Source: Paraburkholderia sp. CNPSo 3274
GTDB lineage: Bacteria; Pseudomonadota; Gammaproteobacteria; Burkholderiales; Burkholderiaceae
DNA length: 64,000 nucleotides
NCBI RefSeq assembly: GCF_024206475.1
Contig: NZ_JAMBPR010000039.1
Coordinates: forward strand, 21,843 to 85,842
Direction: 5' to 3'
A program made the position numbers and the translations under genes. The notes below the pieces were generated by a model. That model was not told the origin of the DNA. It did no database searches and was given only the letters and a program-made list of their open reading frames with translations. This document shows positions 43,118 through 52,165 of this stretch, one piece after another (position 1 is the first letter of the stretch; every line of letters starts with the position of its first letter).

Positions 43118-45841
43118 TTACTCGCTCGCGCTACGCGTCGCGCGGCGGCGCGTGGCCGTCGTGCCCGCAGCGCGCGTGGAGGTGGGCGTAGATGCCGCGC
43201 GCGAGCGGCGCGCCGCCGTTTTGGCAGCCGGCGCCTTCTTCGCTTCGGCCGGTTCCGCGGTCTTCACCTTCACACCGGCGCGCGCCGCACGCATGGGTTT
43301 GGCGGGCGCGGCGTGTTCGCTCGCAGCGGCGGCCTTCGCGCGGGAGGACTTCGCGGGCACTGCCGGGGCTTCGGGTTCCGCAGCCTGTGCGGCGGAGGAT
43401 GCCTTGACGCCCTGTTCCGCGCTGCCGTCGCCAGCCGTACCGCCGCCAGCACCCGAAACACCGCCATCCTCCGACGACGACCCGCCGTCGTCGAGCGGCG
43501 GCAGTCCCGACTTCTCGCTGCCCGGCTCGACGCCGAGTGCACGCTGTACGTGGCGATAGCGCTCGCGGCGCTCGCCTTCGAGCGGCGCCGACACGGTCGC
43601 GATGCGGTACACGGCCGCGAGCAGCGCGCGGCGCAGCTTCATGTCGGGCACGATCTCGGGCAAGGCCTCGATCGCGGCCTGCGGATCGAGCTGCACGATC
43701 GCACCCTGGCGGCGCGCCGCTTCCTTCAGCTCGGCGATGCTCGGCTGGCGATCGCCGAGATACTCGCGCGCGAGTTCACGCATGCGCTGGAACGGCCGGT
43801 ACTGCACGGTATGCATTTCGTCGACGATGTACGCGGCAATGCGCATGAACGCGTCGACGAGCGTGCCCTTCGTGAGATGCGCGCGCGCCGCGCGCAGGCG
43901 GTACTGCGCAAGCTCCTTGCGCAGCGCCATGAGCGGCGGCGCGATGGGCTCGAGCGGCTCGTTCGGCGTCACGCCCACCAGGGCCTGCACCCACGGCGCG
44001 GTGTAGACGTTGTAGAACGTGCTTTCGATCCAGGCGTCGCGCGCGTCGCGGTACGCGTCCAGCGTTGCCTCGATGGTCGCCGAAGTCTGCTTTTCGAGCA
44101 GCGTGAACGGATTGTCGGGCGCGGTCGGCTTGCGGTGCCCGCGCACCGCTTCCGCCATGGCGGGCAGCACGCCGAGCGCCGGGTTCGCGTCGCTCATCAC
44201 GCTGCGCTCCACGCGCGACGGGTGCGACTCGCGCAGCGCATGCGCGCTGAACGCATTGGTCGACGCGCGCACGAACGGCGAAACGTAGAGGTCATAGAGA
44301 CGCTGGTTATTCTCGGCGAAGCGGCGCACCACTTCGAAGGGCTGCTCGTCGTCGCGGCCATCGTCGAGCGCGAGAATGTCGTCGATGGTGCGGCGCTCGA
44401 AGCGGATCTCGTAGCGCCCTTCGAGCGCTTCGAGGCGCGCGGCTTCCGGCGTCGAGTCGGTGATCTTCGCTTCGTAGAGGCCCGGCGGCAGCACGTCGAT
44501 CAGGTCCAGCGCCGAGAATAGTTCGGTATGCTCCTTATTGGCCACACTCGCAGAAACGAAGATGCCAAGGTGCCCCACTTTGTCGTGCAGGCAGTACACG
44601 ATCACCTGCTCGTTGGCGACGATCTCGTCGACGCTCGCGTACAGGTCGGGAATCCAGTTGAGTGCCTGCTGCGGCGGCGTGATGTTGTCGCCCCACGAAG
44701 CGAGCACGATGATCGGCGTGCGGATGTTGCGCAGGTCCACCGGCGAACGCGCGTTCTTCGCGAACACCTCGTTGCGCGTGAGGTGGTTGCCCACGAAGAG
44801 GTTCTGCACGATCCAGTCGATCTCGGCGCGGTTCAGCTGGAAATGGCCGCCCCACCAGCGCTCGAATTCGAGGAAGCGCTCACGCTCGGAATCGACCCTC
44901 GAATAGAGGTTGTAGAGCTTGCCCCAGTACGTGTTGGCCGGATTGAGGTACTCGAAGTTCTGCACGAGATGCGCGCCGTCGAAGCGGCCGTCGCCCAGGT
45001 CCGCCGCGAGCGAGGACATCCACGAGCCGCCCAGCATGCCGCCCGAATAGCGCATGGGGTTCTTGCCGCGCACGCCTGCCCAGTACGACAGCGGCGAGCC
45101 CGCGAGCATGAGCGGGCCGACCAGCGCGGGCGCGGAAGCCGCGAGCAGCGCCGCGGCCCAGCCGCCCTGGCAGTTGCCGATGATGAACGGCAGGCCGTCC
45201 GCGTCGGGATGCAGTTCGCGCACGCGTTGCACGAACACGCCTTCGGCCTGCGCGACCGACTGGATCGTCTGCGTTTCGCAGGGCACCGGGAAGAAGGTCA
45301 CGAAATAGCACGGGTGCCCCTTGCGCAACGCGATGCCGACTTCGCTGTCCATCTTGAACCCGGCAATGCCGGGACCGTGGCCCGCACGCGGATCGATCAC
45401 GACGAAGGGGCGCATGCGCGGATCGGTCGGCACGCCCTCTTCGGGCTTGATGCGCAGGAGTGCGTAGTTGCAGGGATCGTCGAGTTCGCGGCCGTCGACG
45501 ATCACTTCGTAGTCGAACGCGAGCACCGGCGGCATGCCCGCCTGCTCGTGCACGTAAGTCTGGTTGCCGCGCTCGCGCAGCACGTCGAGGAACAGCACGC
45601 TGCGCTGCCAGGCGTCGTAGAGGTATTCGTAGAGCGGCTGCGCGGCCGTGGGTGCGGATTGCGCCGATTCGATTGCCTGGCTCACTGCCAACGACACGGC
45701 CGAAGCCGCCTCGGTCAGCGGCGTCTGAGGCGATGACTCGTCGCCGGCTGCGCCCGCGAGGGGCCAGAAAGATGTGGCCGATGCGGTGGGCAGAAACGAA
45801 AACGGCGACGAAAGCAGCGGCGAGGAGGTGGGAACTGCCAC
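43118..45841 (-). CDS. DUF3141 protein: PHA-synthase-like alpha/beta hydrolase with histone-like tail
   Basis: A 907-residue protein of the DUF3141 family, related to PHA synthases and annotated as poly(3-hydroxyalkanoate) synthetase-like. Residue 224 is the nucleophile Cys of a lipase-like box GNCQGG; an acid and His follow at D385 (SWGDNITPP) and H424 (KVGHLGIF), the Cys-Asp-His order of PHA synthases. Preceding WWGGHFQLNRAEIDWIVQN resembles synthase sequence. A second, helical half (480-760) is unique to DUF3141. The last 150 residues are Ala/Lys/Arg/Pro-rich (AKTAARRSRAASTPTS), like histone H1 or PhaM tails. GTG at 45841 is chosen because AAGGAG lies nine bases upstream. It precedes fabI in one run. 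Confidence 0.9.
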   Translation of the reverse strand: MAVPTSSPLLSSPFSFLPTASATSFWPLAGAAGDESSPQTPLTEAASAVSLAVSQAIESAQSAPTAAQPLYEYLYDAWQRSVLFLDVLRERGNQTYVHEQAGMPPVLAFDYEVIVDGRELDDPCNYALLRIKPEEGVPTDPRMRPFVVIDPRAGHGPGIAGFKMDSEVGIALRKGHPCYFVTFFPVPCETQTIQSVAQAEGVFVQRVRELHPDADGLPFIIGNCQGGWAAALLAASAPALVGPLMLAGSPLSYWAGVRGKNPMRYSGGMLGGSWMSSLAADLGDGRFDGAHLVQNFEYLNPANTYWGKLYNLYSRVDSERERFLEFERWWGGHFQLNRAEIDWIVQNLFVGNHLTRNEVFAKNARSPVDLRNIRTPIIVLASWGDNITPPQQALNWIPDLYASVDEIVANEQVIVYCLHDKVGHLGIFVSASVANKEHTELFSALDLIDVLPPGLYEAKITDSTPEAARLEALEGRYEIRFERRTIDDILALDDGRDDEQPFEVVRRFAENNQRLYDLYVSPFVRASTNAFSAHALRESHPSRVERSVMSDANPALGVLPAMAEAVRGHRKPTAPDNPFTLLEKQTSATIEATLDAYRDARDAWIESTFYNVYTAPWVQALVGVTPNEPLEPIAPPLMALRKELAQYRLRAARAHLTKGTLVDAFMRIAAYIVDEMHTVQYRPFQRMRELAREYLGDRQPSIAELKEAARRQGAIVQLDPQAAIEALPEIVPDMKLRRALLAAVYRIATVSAPLEGERRERYRHVQRALGVEPGSEKSGLPPLDDGGSSSEDGGVSGAGGGTAGDGSAEQGVKASSAAQAAEPEAPAVPAKSSRAKAAAASEHAAPAKPMRAARAGVKVKTAEPAEAKKAPAAKTAARRSRAASTPTSTRAAGTTATRRRATRSASE

Positions 45842-46336
45842 GAGACGAATCTCCTTTAAGGGAGCGCCTGCTCGCCTCGCGGCAAGCAAGCGCCAGGCCG
45901 GCGCGGGCCGTGGACGCGCGCCTTCAGGACGAATGACGCGCGGTGCCTGGCCGCTGCCCTTGTTCTGCCGCCCTCACACCGGCGGCACTATGGGCAACGC
46001 GGCCGGCAAAAGATATTCGCGGCCGCGTGCACGCTTTGTGCGCCTCGCGACCGCGACGTGAAAAGAGCCAGATCATGTTGCACTGCGGCATCTAAAAACT
46101 TAGGCTGCGGCCCAGCGAAAGTCAAGGTTCGCGGCGGGCCTGAGGGCGTCCTCAATGATCGCAACGCCCTGTGAACGAAGCATGACAGGCACGACTGTCG
46201 GGCCTGAACGCGGCGTGTCACGATGCCGCACCGGCCTGGCGCGCATCCAGCCGACTGCCTCATTCGCGCTGGTCTACACTGTTACCGCTTTGCGCGCCGC
46301 AGCATGGTCCAGATGCACGTCCTAGTGGAGACCGCC
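45842..46336. other. 495-base divergent region of the DUF3141 and phosphotransacylase genes
   Basis: No supported gene; it must hold both promoters. A frame upstream of the phosphotransacylase ATG (46337) runs in phase but lacks a ribosome site and similarity. TACACT (46274-46279) could be a -10 for the rightward genes, with no good -35. No obvious palindrome was found; nothing else is seen. Confidence 0.5.
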
Positions 46337-47278
46337 ATGACTTCATCGCCTGACAAATATTCGGTTCTGCTCGCCCGTTGCGGCGGCCTCGCGCCCGTGC
46401 CCACCGCCGTGGCGCATCCCTGCGACGTGTCCTCGCTCACCGGGGCGCTCGACGCCGCGAACCTCGGCTTGATCGTGCCGATCCTCGTCGGCCCCGAGGC
46501 GAAGATCCGTGCGGTGGCCGAGGAAGCCGACCTGCGCCTCGATGGCATCACCATCATCGACGCGCCGCACAGCCACGCCGCCGCCGAACTCGCCGTGCGC
46601 GCCGTGCGCGAGGGCGATGCCGAACTGCTCATGAAGGGCAGCCTGCACAGCGACGAGCTGCTCCACGAAGTCGCGCTCGGCGCCAACGGCCTGCGCACCG
46701 AGCGGCGCCTCTCGCACGTGTTCGCGATGGACGTGCCCTCGTACCACAAGCCGCTTTTCATCACCGATGCGGCCGTCAACATCTTCCCCAAGCTCGCCGA
46801 CAAGGCCGACATCGTGCGCAACGCGATCGACCTCGTGCAGGCGCTGGGCGTGGGCACGCCCAAGGTCGCCATTCTCGGCGCCGTGGAAACCGTGTCCGAA
46901 AAGATGCCCTCCACCATCGACGCCGCCGCGCTCTGCAAAATGGCCGACCGCGGCCAGATCACGGGCGGCCTGCTCGATGGCCCGCTCGCCTTCGACAACG
47001 CGATCAGCGTCGAAGCCGCGCGCATCAAGGGCATCCACTCGCCCGTCGCAGGCGACCCCGACATCCTGCTGGTCCCCGACCTCGAAGCGGGCAACATGCT
47101 CGCCAAGCAACTCACCTTCCTCGCCGGCGCGGAAGCGGCCGGCATTGTCCTCGGCGCGCGCGTGCCGATCATCCTCACGAGCCGCGCCGACAGCGTGCGC
47201 TCGCGCATCGGCAGTTGCGCGATCGCCGTACTGCTCGCGCATGCGCGGCGCGCGCGCAAAGCCACGGAGATCCTGTGA
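46337..47278 (+). CDS. Phosphate acetyl/butyryltransferase
   Basis: A 313-residue phosphotransacylase, converting acyl-CoA and phosphate to acyl phosphate and CoA. It has the compact form without the N-terminal MaoC domain that some relatives carry. Family segments: LIVPILVGPEAKIRAVAEE, LLMKGSLHSDELLHEV, SHVFAMDVPSY, TDAAVNIFPKLADKADIVRN and GPLAFDNAISVEAARIKGI. The stretch VAGDPDILLVPDLEAGNMLAKQ is typical of phosphate butyryltransferases, so C2-C4 substrates are possible. GTGGAG lies before the ATG. Its stop overlaps the start of the acetate kinase gene (GTGA), the usual Pta-AckA pairing. Confidence 0.93.
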   Translation: MTSSPDKYSVLLARCGGLAPVPTAVAHPCDVSSLTGALDAANLGLIVPILVGPEAKIRAVAEEADLRLDGITIIDAPHSHAAAELAVRAVREGDAELLMKGSLHSDELLHEVALGANGLRTERRLSHVFAMDVPSYHKPLFITDAAVNIFPKLADKADIVRNAIDLVQALGVGTPKVAILGAVETVSEKMPSTIDAAALCKMADRGQITGGLLDGPLAFDNAISVEAARIKGIHSPVAGDPDILLVPDLEAGNMLAKQLTFLAGAEAAGIVLGARVPIILTSRADSVRSRIGSCAIAVLLAHARRARKATEIL

Positions 47279-48531
47279 GCAGCGTCCAATCCCAGCCGGC
47301 CGTGGAAGGCCATGTGGTGCTCGTCGTGAATGCGGGTTCGTCGAGCATCAAGTGTTCGGTGTATCGCGTGATCGAAGACGAACACGTGGAAGGCGGTGCG
47401 CGCGCGCTGCATGGCGCAGGCGGGCAGATCGAGGGCATCGGCGTCGCGCCGCGCGTCGTGGCGCATATGGCCGACGGGCGCCTGATCGTCGACGAGAAGT
47501 TTCCTGTTGCCCAGGTCGCCGATCACGACGCCGCGTTTCGCCTCTTGCGCCTCGTGCTCGCCGTGGGCCTGCGCGACACGCCGCCCGCCGCGATCGGTCA
47601 CCGCGTGGTGCACGGCGGCGCGCGCTACGCCGACGCCGTGCTCATCGACGACGAAGTGATCCAGGAGCTCGACGCGCTCACGCCGCTCGCGCCCCTGCAT
47701 CAGCCGCACAATCTCGCCGCGATTCGCGCGGTGCGTCAGGCCGCGCCCGAGCTGCCACAGGTGGCGTGCTTCGACACCGCATTCCATGCGGGCAACGACA
47801 TCATGGCGCAGCTCTTCGCGCTGCCGTACAGCTACTACGGCGAGGGCGTGCGACGCTACGGCTTTCACGGTCTCTCGTACGAGTACATCGCCAAGCACCT
47901 GCATCAGGTCGCGCCCGATATTGCGCGAGGGCGCGTCGTCGTCGCGCATCTGGGCAACGGCGCAAGCCTGTGCGCGATGAAGGACGGCAAGAGCGTCGAG
48001 ACCACCATGGGCCTCACCGCGCTCGACGGCCTGCCCATGGGCACACGCTGCGGCGCGCTCGACGCGGGGGCCGTGCTCTGGATGATGGCGAAGGGCATGG
48101 ATTACCATGCCATCGAGAAGGTGCTGTATCAGGAGTCGGGCCTGAAGGGCCTGTCGGGCTTGAGCAGCGACATGCGCGAACTGCTCGCGAGCGGCAGCGA
48201 CCGGGCCAGGCTCGCGATCGACTTCTATACGTATCGCATCGCGCAGGACGTGGGCAAGCTCGCCGTGGTGCTGGGCGGGCTCGACGCTCTCGTGTTCACC
48301 GCGGGCATTGGCGAGCATGCCGCGCCCATTCGCGCCCAGGTGTGCGAGCGGCTCGCGCCGGTTTTCGGCACCGCGCTCGACGCCCAAGTCAACGAGGTGG
48401 GCAGCAGTGATGGAAACGAGCGCGTGAGCACGCGCGACAGCCGCGTTCCCGTTTTTGCGATCCGCACCGACGAAGAAGGGATGATCGCGCTCCATACGGC
48501 ACGGTTGTTGCGGGCGGCGCTCAAGCGCTGA
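47275..48531 (+). CDS. ackA: Acetate kinase (acetate/propionate/butyrate kinase family)
   Basis: A 418-residue kinase that makes ATP from acyl phosphate. It starts NAGSSSIKCSVYRV (phosphate-binding), has YGFHGLSYEYIAKHL, HLGNGASLCAMKDGKS and GTRCGALDAGAVLWM, the signatures of the acetate kinase family, and the late VFTAGIGEHAAPIRAQVCERL. The start is GTG at 47275 overlapping the previous stop; GGAG lies six bases upstream. Full family length. Together with the phosphotransacylase it would interconvert acyl-CoA and acid with ATP gain or use. It may prefer acetate or butyrate: sequence alone does not decide. Confidence 0.95.
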   Translation: MSSVQSQPAVEGHVVLVVNAGSSSIKCSVYRVIEDEHVEGGARALHGAGGQIEGIGVAPRVVAHMADGRLIVDEKFPVAQVADHDAAFRLLRLVLAVGLRDTPPAAIGHRVVHGGARYADAVLIDDEVIQELDALTPLAPLHQPHNLAAIRAVRQAAPELPQVACFDTAFHAGNDIMAQLFALPYSYYGEGVRRYGFHGLSYEYIAKHLHQVAPDIARGRVVVAHLGNGASLCAMKDGKSVETTMGLTALDGLPMGTRCGALDAGAVLWMMAKGMDYHAIEKVLYQESGLKGLSGLSSDMRELLASGSDRARLAIDFYTYRIAQDVGKLAVVLGGLDALVFTAGIGEHAAPIRAQVCERLAPVFGTALDAQVNEVGSSDGNERVSTRDSRVPVFAIRTDEEGMIALHTARLLRAALKR

Positions 48532-48564
48532 ACGGGCCTCCGCTGCGGTTCGCTGCGCCTGACC

Positions 48565-49176
48565 TCAGGCGTAGGCCGGACCGCCCTCGTCGAACGCCTC
48601 GTCGCGCAACCGCCCCGGCGCTGCGCCATGGACCAGCGTATCGACGAAATACTTCGAGCGCGGCCACGGCCCGAAGCCTGCCGCCGTGTTGATGTGTCCT
48701 GCATCGCCGAGATTCACGAACGTGCTGCCCAGTTGCTGCGCGAGCGCGCGGGCGCCTTCGAGCGGCATCCACGGATCGGTTTCGCTGCCGATGAGGATGG
48801 ACGGCACGGGAAGCGGCCGCGCCTCGAACGCGCCGGCAAAGCGGAACTTCTCGGGACTCGCGGGCGCGACGAACAGCACACCGGCAATGTCGGCGCCGCC
48901 TTCCCCCAGCACGCCCGTGTGCAGCGCATGCGCCGCCACGAGGCAGCCGAAGCTGTGCGCGGCCAGCAGGAACGGCCCGCGCTCGCCCGCTAGCCGCCGC
49001 GCGAGCCCCGCGCCCCAGACCGCGAGATCGGGCGCGTCCCAGTCGTCCTGCTCCGCGCGCAGCGAGCGCGCGAACTGGCGTTCGAGCCAGCTCTGCCAGT
49101 GAGCGCCGTCGCTGCCGTGCAGGCCCGGCACGGTGACGAGGCGGGGCGGCCAACGCATTTGCGCGCACGAAAGCAT
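48565..49176 (-). CDS. RBBP9/YdeN-family alpha/beta hydrolase
   Basis: A 203-residue small serine hydrolase. The start VTVPGLHGSDGAHWQSWLE is characteristic of RBBP9/YdeN. Nucleophile elbow HSFGC in LLAAHSFGCLVAAH, acid near SETDPWMP and His in GDAGHINTAAGFG form the triad. ATG 49176 has AGGA eight bases upstream; frames further upstream are noise. Function in bacteria is unknown. It converges on ackA, with only 33 bases between them, and no hairpin terminator is visible there. Confidence 0.9.
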   Translation of the reverse strand: MLSCAQMRWPPRLVTVPGLHGSDGAHWQSWLERQFARSLRAEQDDWDAPDLAVWGAGLARRLAGERGPFLLAAHSFGCLVAAHALHTGVLGEGGADIAGVLFVAPASPEKFRFAGAFEARPLPVPSILIGSETDPWMPLEGARALAQQLGSTFVNLGDAGHINTAAGFGPWPRSKYFVDTLVHGAAPGRLRDEAFDEGGPAYA

Positions 49177-49455
49177 GATTATTTCCTCGCTGGAACACGG
49201 CGTGAATCGATTGTGGCCTGCGAGCCGCGCGCGCCGAACCAATTTTTTTTGCTTAGCTTTTCGGCGCCCCCGGCGTGGCCCGGTGCGAGACACGCCGCAG
49301 GCAGGCGCGCCGCGATTTGCCCGGCGGGCGCGGGCCTGAAAAAGTAGAATGGTGCCAGTGCACGCGGCTCTCGCGGCTCTAGCGGGCCACACGCAACTCG
49401 ACAGCGCGCGTATGTTTGAGCCGCATAGCCGTTACCAGGGACAGGTTCACCCATC

Positions 49456-50403
49456 ATGAAGATCATTTTCTGGTTCCCGCAGACCGACGCCTCCACGTGG
49501 CTCCACGGCCTCGCGCGCGCCCTGCCCGATGCCGAGTTGCGCGAGTGGCAGCCCGGCGACACCGCCCCCGCCGACTACGCAGTCGTCTGGCACCCGCCGC
49601 GCGAACTCTTCGGCGTGCCGGGGCTTCGCGCCATCTTCAATCTGGGCGCGGGCGTCGACGCGATCCTCGCCCACGAACGCGAGCGGCCGGGCACGCTGCC
49701 CGGCACCGCCATGCTCGTGCGGCTCGAAGACTCGGGCATGGGCCGGCAAATGAGCGAGTACGTGCAGCATGCCGTGCTGCGCTACCTGCGCCGCTTCGAC
49801 GAATACGCGCTCGCGCAGGCGCGCCGCGAATGGCACGTGCTCGCGCCGCATCCGCATGAGACCTTCACGGTTGGCGTGCTCGGTCTGGGCGTTCTGGGCG
49901 CGCAGGTCGCGCACGCGGTCGCCTCGCTCGGCGTGCCGGTGCGGGGCTTTTCGCGCAGCATGAAGACGATCGCGGGCATCGAAACGTATTCGGGCGAGTT
50001 GCACGGCGAGCAGTTCGACGCCTTCCTCGACGGCGTCAAGCTGCTCGTGAACCTGCTGCCCGCCACGCCCGACACCGAAAGCGTTCTCAATACGCGCACG
50101 TTCGGCAAGCTCTCGCGCGGCGCCTATCTCGTGAACGTGGCGCGCGGCACGCATCTGGACGAACAGGACCTGCTCGACGCGCTGGCCAACGGCACGCTCG
50201 CGGCGGCGACACTCGACGTGTTCCGCGAAGAGCCGCTGCCGCCCGATCACCTCTTCTGGCGCGAGCCGCGCATCACGATCACGCCGCACAGTTCGGCGCT
50301 CACGTTGCGCGACGAAGCGATCTCGCAAGTCGCCGACAAGATCGGCGCGCTGGCGCGCGGCGAGACAGTGAGCGGCGTGGTGCACGTCGGGCGCGGTTAC
50401 TGA
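49456..50403 (+). CDS. ghrA: Glyoxylate/hydroxypyruvate reductase A
   Basis: A 315-residue D-2-hydroxyacid dehydrogenase. Opening MKIIFWFPQTDASTWLHGLA and NLGAGVDAILAHE are characteristic of GhrA. The dinucleotide motif VGVLGLGVLGAQVAHAVASL (about residues 137-156) and the catalytic Arg (LVNVARGTHLDEQDLL), Glu (EPLPPDHLFW) and His (TPHSSA) are in place. It reduces glyoxylate and hydroxypyruvate with NADPH in the cytosol. The upstream gap of 279 bases has no gene. It may form a transcript with the HMG-CoA lyase gene 61 bases downstream. Confidence 0.93.
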   Translation: MKIIFWFPQTDASTWLHGLARALPDAELREWQPGDTAPADYAVVWHPPRELFGVPGLRAIFNLGAGVDAILAHERERPGTLPGTAMLVRLEDSGMGRQMSEYVQHAVLRYLRRFDEYALAQARREWHVLAPHPHETFTVGVLGLGVLGAQVAHAVASLGVPVRGFSRSMKTIAGIETYSGELHGEQFDAFLDGVKLLVNLLPATPDTESVLNTRTFGKLSRGAYLVNVARGTHLDEQDLLDALANGTLAAATLDVFREEPLPPDHLFWREPRITITPHSSALTLRDEAISQVADKIGALARGETVSGVVHVGRGY

Positions 50404-50464
50404 ACATCGGAACATCGCATCGGAACATCGCGAAACATTTCAAATATTCGTTGGAGACACGGCA

Positions 50465-51388
50465 ATGGCATTACCCACCGCAGTCAAAATCGTCGAAGTC
50501 GGCCCGCGCGACGGCCTGCAGAACGAGAAGGAATTCGTTCCCACCGCAACCAAGATCGACCTCATCAACCGGCTCTCCGCCGCCGGCTTTCCGAACATCG
50601 AGGCCGCCTCGTTCGTCTCGCCCAAATGGGTTCCGCAGATGGCCGACGGCGCCGAAGTCATGGCCGGCATCGAGCGCCGCAGCGGCGCGATCTACTCGGT
50701 CCTCACGCCGAATTTGCGCGGCTTGGAAGGGGCACTCGCCGCGCGCGCGGACGAGATCGTGATCTTCGGCGCGGCGAGCGAGGCGTTCTCGCAGAAGAAC
50801 ATCAACTGCTCGATCGCGGAAAGCATCGAGCGCTTCGTGCCCGTGGCGCTTGCCGCCAAGGAGCGCGGCGTGCGCATTCGCGGCAGCGTGTCGTGTGCGC
50901 TCGGTTGCCCGTATCAGGGCGAAGTGCCGATCGCTTCGGTCGTCGATGTCGTCGAGCGCTTCGCCGCGCTCGGCTGCGACGAGATCGACATTGCCGACAC
51001 CATCGGCGTGGGCACGGCCAGGCGCGTGCACGAAGTGTTCGAAGCGGTGACGAAGGTGTTCCCGCGCGAGCGCCTTTCGGGCCACTTCCACGACACCTAC
51101 GGCCAGGCGCTCGCCAACATCTATGCGGCGCTTGAAGAAGGCATCGCCATTTTCCACGCCTCGGTGGCGGGCCTTGGCGGCTGTCCGTATGCGAAGGGCG
51201 CCACCGGCAACGTCGCGACCGAAGACGTGCTGTACCTCATGAACGGCCTCGGCATTCATACCGGCATCGATCTGAACCAGGTCGTCGCGGCGGGCGACTT
51301 CATTTCGAACGCCATCGGCCGGGCGAACGTCTCGCGGGCGGGCAAGGCCCTGCTCGCGAAGGCCCGCAGCGAAGCCGCCTGCTCGTGA
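50465..51388 (+). CDS. Hydroxymethylglutaryl-CoA lyase
   Basis: A 307-residue TIM-barrel lyase that splits HMG-CoA into acetoacetate and acetyl-CoA in leucine breakdown. Metal and substrate motifs: VKIVEVGPRDGLQNE (start), FEASFVS-like EAASFVSPKWVPQ, FHDTYGQALANI, and the HMG-CoA lyase signature with catalytic Cys, GLGGCPYAKGATGNVATED. GGAGACACGGCA precedes the ATG. Other leucine genes are not in the window. It is the first gene of a run of five that continues with YbaK, DUF1289, MaoC and a metallo-beta-lactamase protein. Confidence 0.95.
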   Translation: MALPTAVKIVEVGPRDGLQNEKEFVPTATKIDLINRLSAAGFPNIEAASFVSPKWVPQMADGAEVMAGIERRSGAIYSVLTPNLRGLEGALAARADEIVIFGAASEAFSQKNINCSIAESIERFVPVALAAKERGVRIRGSVSCALGCPYQGEVPIASVVDVVERFAALGCDEIDIADTIGVGTARRVHEVFEAVTKVFPRERLSGHFHDTYGQALANIYAALEEGIAIFHASVAGLGGCPYAKGATGNVATEDVLYLMNGLGIHTGIDLNQVVAAGDFISNAIGRANVSRAGKALLAKARSEAACS

Positions 51389-51428
51389 TCCGCGAGCCAT
51401 CGAATCGCAGTACGAAGGAAATCAACTC

Positions 51429-51935
51429 ATGACGGAAACCCTCGACAACCTCGACGCCCTGCCCGACTCCGCGCGCCGTGTCGCCCTGATGCTGCGCGAG
51501 CGCGGCCACGCCAAGCCGATCGTGATGCTGCCCGAGACCGGCAAGACTTCCGCCGAAGCCGCCGCGGGTCTTGGCTGCGAAGTCGCGCAGATCGCCAAGT
51601 CGATCCTGTTCCGCCGCCGCGAAGACGACGCGCCCGTGCTCGTGATCGCGAGCGGCGCGAACCGTGTGGACGAAAGGAAAGTGGCCGCGCAGGTGGGCGA
51701 GATCGGCCGCGCCGACGCGAAGTTCGTGCGCGAGAAAACCGGCTACGCCATTGGCGGCGTGTGCCCGATCGGCCACGCCACGACGCCCGTCACGCTGATC
51801 GACGCCGATCTGTTCGAGCTCGAAAGCCTGTGGGCCGCGGCCGGCCATCCGCATGCGGTGTTCAACCTCTCGCCACAGGAACTGGAAGCGCTGACTGGCG
51901 CGCCCGTGGTGGACGTCGCGCTGCGCGACGCGTGA
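51429..51935 (+). CDS. YbaK/EbsC-family aminoacyl-tRNA deacylase
   Basis: A 168-residue YbaK/ProX-type protein. The conserved Lys is in CEVAQIAKSILFRRRED, and the GXXXP-like GYAIGGVCPIGHA motif is present. The family hydrolyses mischarged tRNAs such as Cys-tRNA(Pro) or Ala-tRNA(Pro); the exact substrate cannot be told. Its stop is two bases before the start of the DUF1289 gene. Membership in the leucine/CoA run is conserved by position but has no obvious metabolic meaning. Confidence 0.9.
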   Translation: MTETLDNLDALPDSARRVALMLRERGHAKPIVMLPETGKTSAEAAAGLGCEVAQIAKSILFRRREDDAPVLVIASGANRVDERKVAAQVGEIGRADAKFVREKTGYAIGGVCPIGHATTPVTLIDADLFELESLWAAAGHPHAVFNLSPQELEALTGAPVVDVALRDA

Positions 51936-51937
51936 GC

Positions 51938-52165
51938 ATGACCGCGATTTGCGACACCGTCACGCCGCCGCCCTCGCCTTGCATCAACATCTGCCGCATG
52001 GATGAGCGCAGCGGCTTGTGCGAGGGCTGCCTGCGCACCATCGACGAAATTGCCAGCTGGTCCACGCTCGACGACGACGCAAAGCGCGCCGTCTGGGACG
52101 CGATCGAGACGCGGCACGCCGATTGGGTCGCGCAGCGCTTCGAGTCGCCAGGAGAAAAACAATGA
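51938..52165 (+). CDS. DUF1289 family small Cys-rich protein
   Basis: A 75-residue protein of the DUF1289 family. The Cys pattern PCINICRMDERSGLCEGCLR (four Cys) probably binds zinc or an iron-sulfur cluster. It is followed by TIDEIASWSTLDDDAKRAVW. The ATG is two bases after the YbaK stop and its stop overlaps the MaoC start (ATGA). Small DUF1289 genes often sit in operons with acyl-CoA or dehydrogenase genes; function unknown. Confidence 0.9.
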   Translation: MTAICDTVTPPPSPCINICRMDERSGLCEGCLRTIDEIASWSTLDDDAKRAVWDAIETRHADWVAQRFESPGEKQ

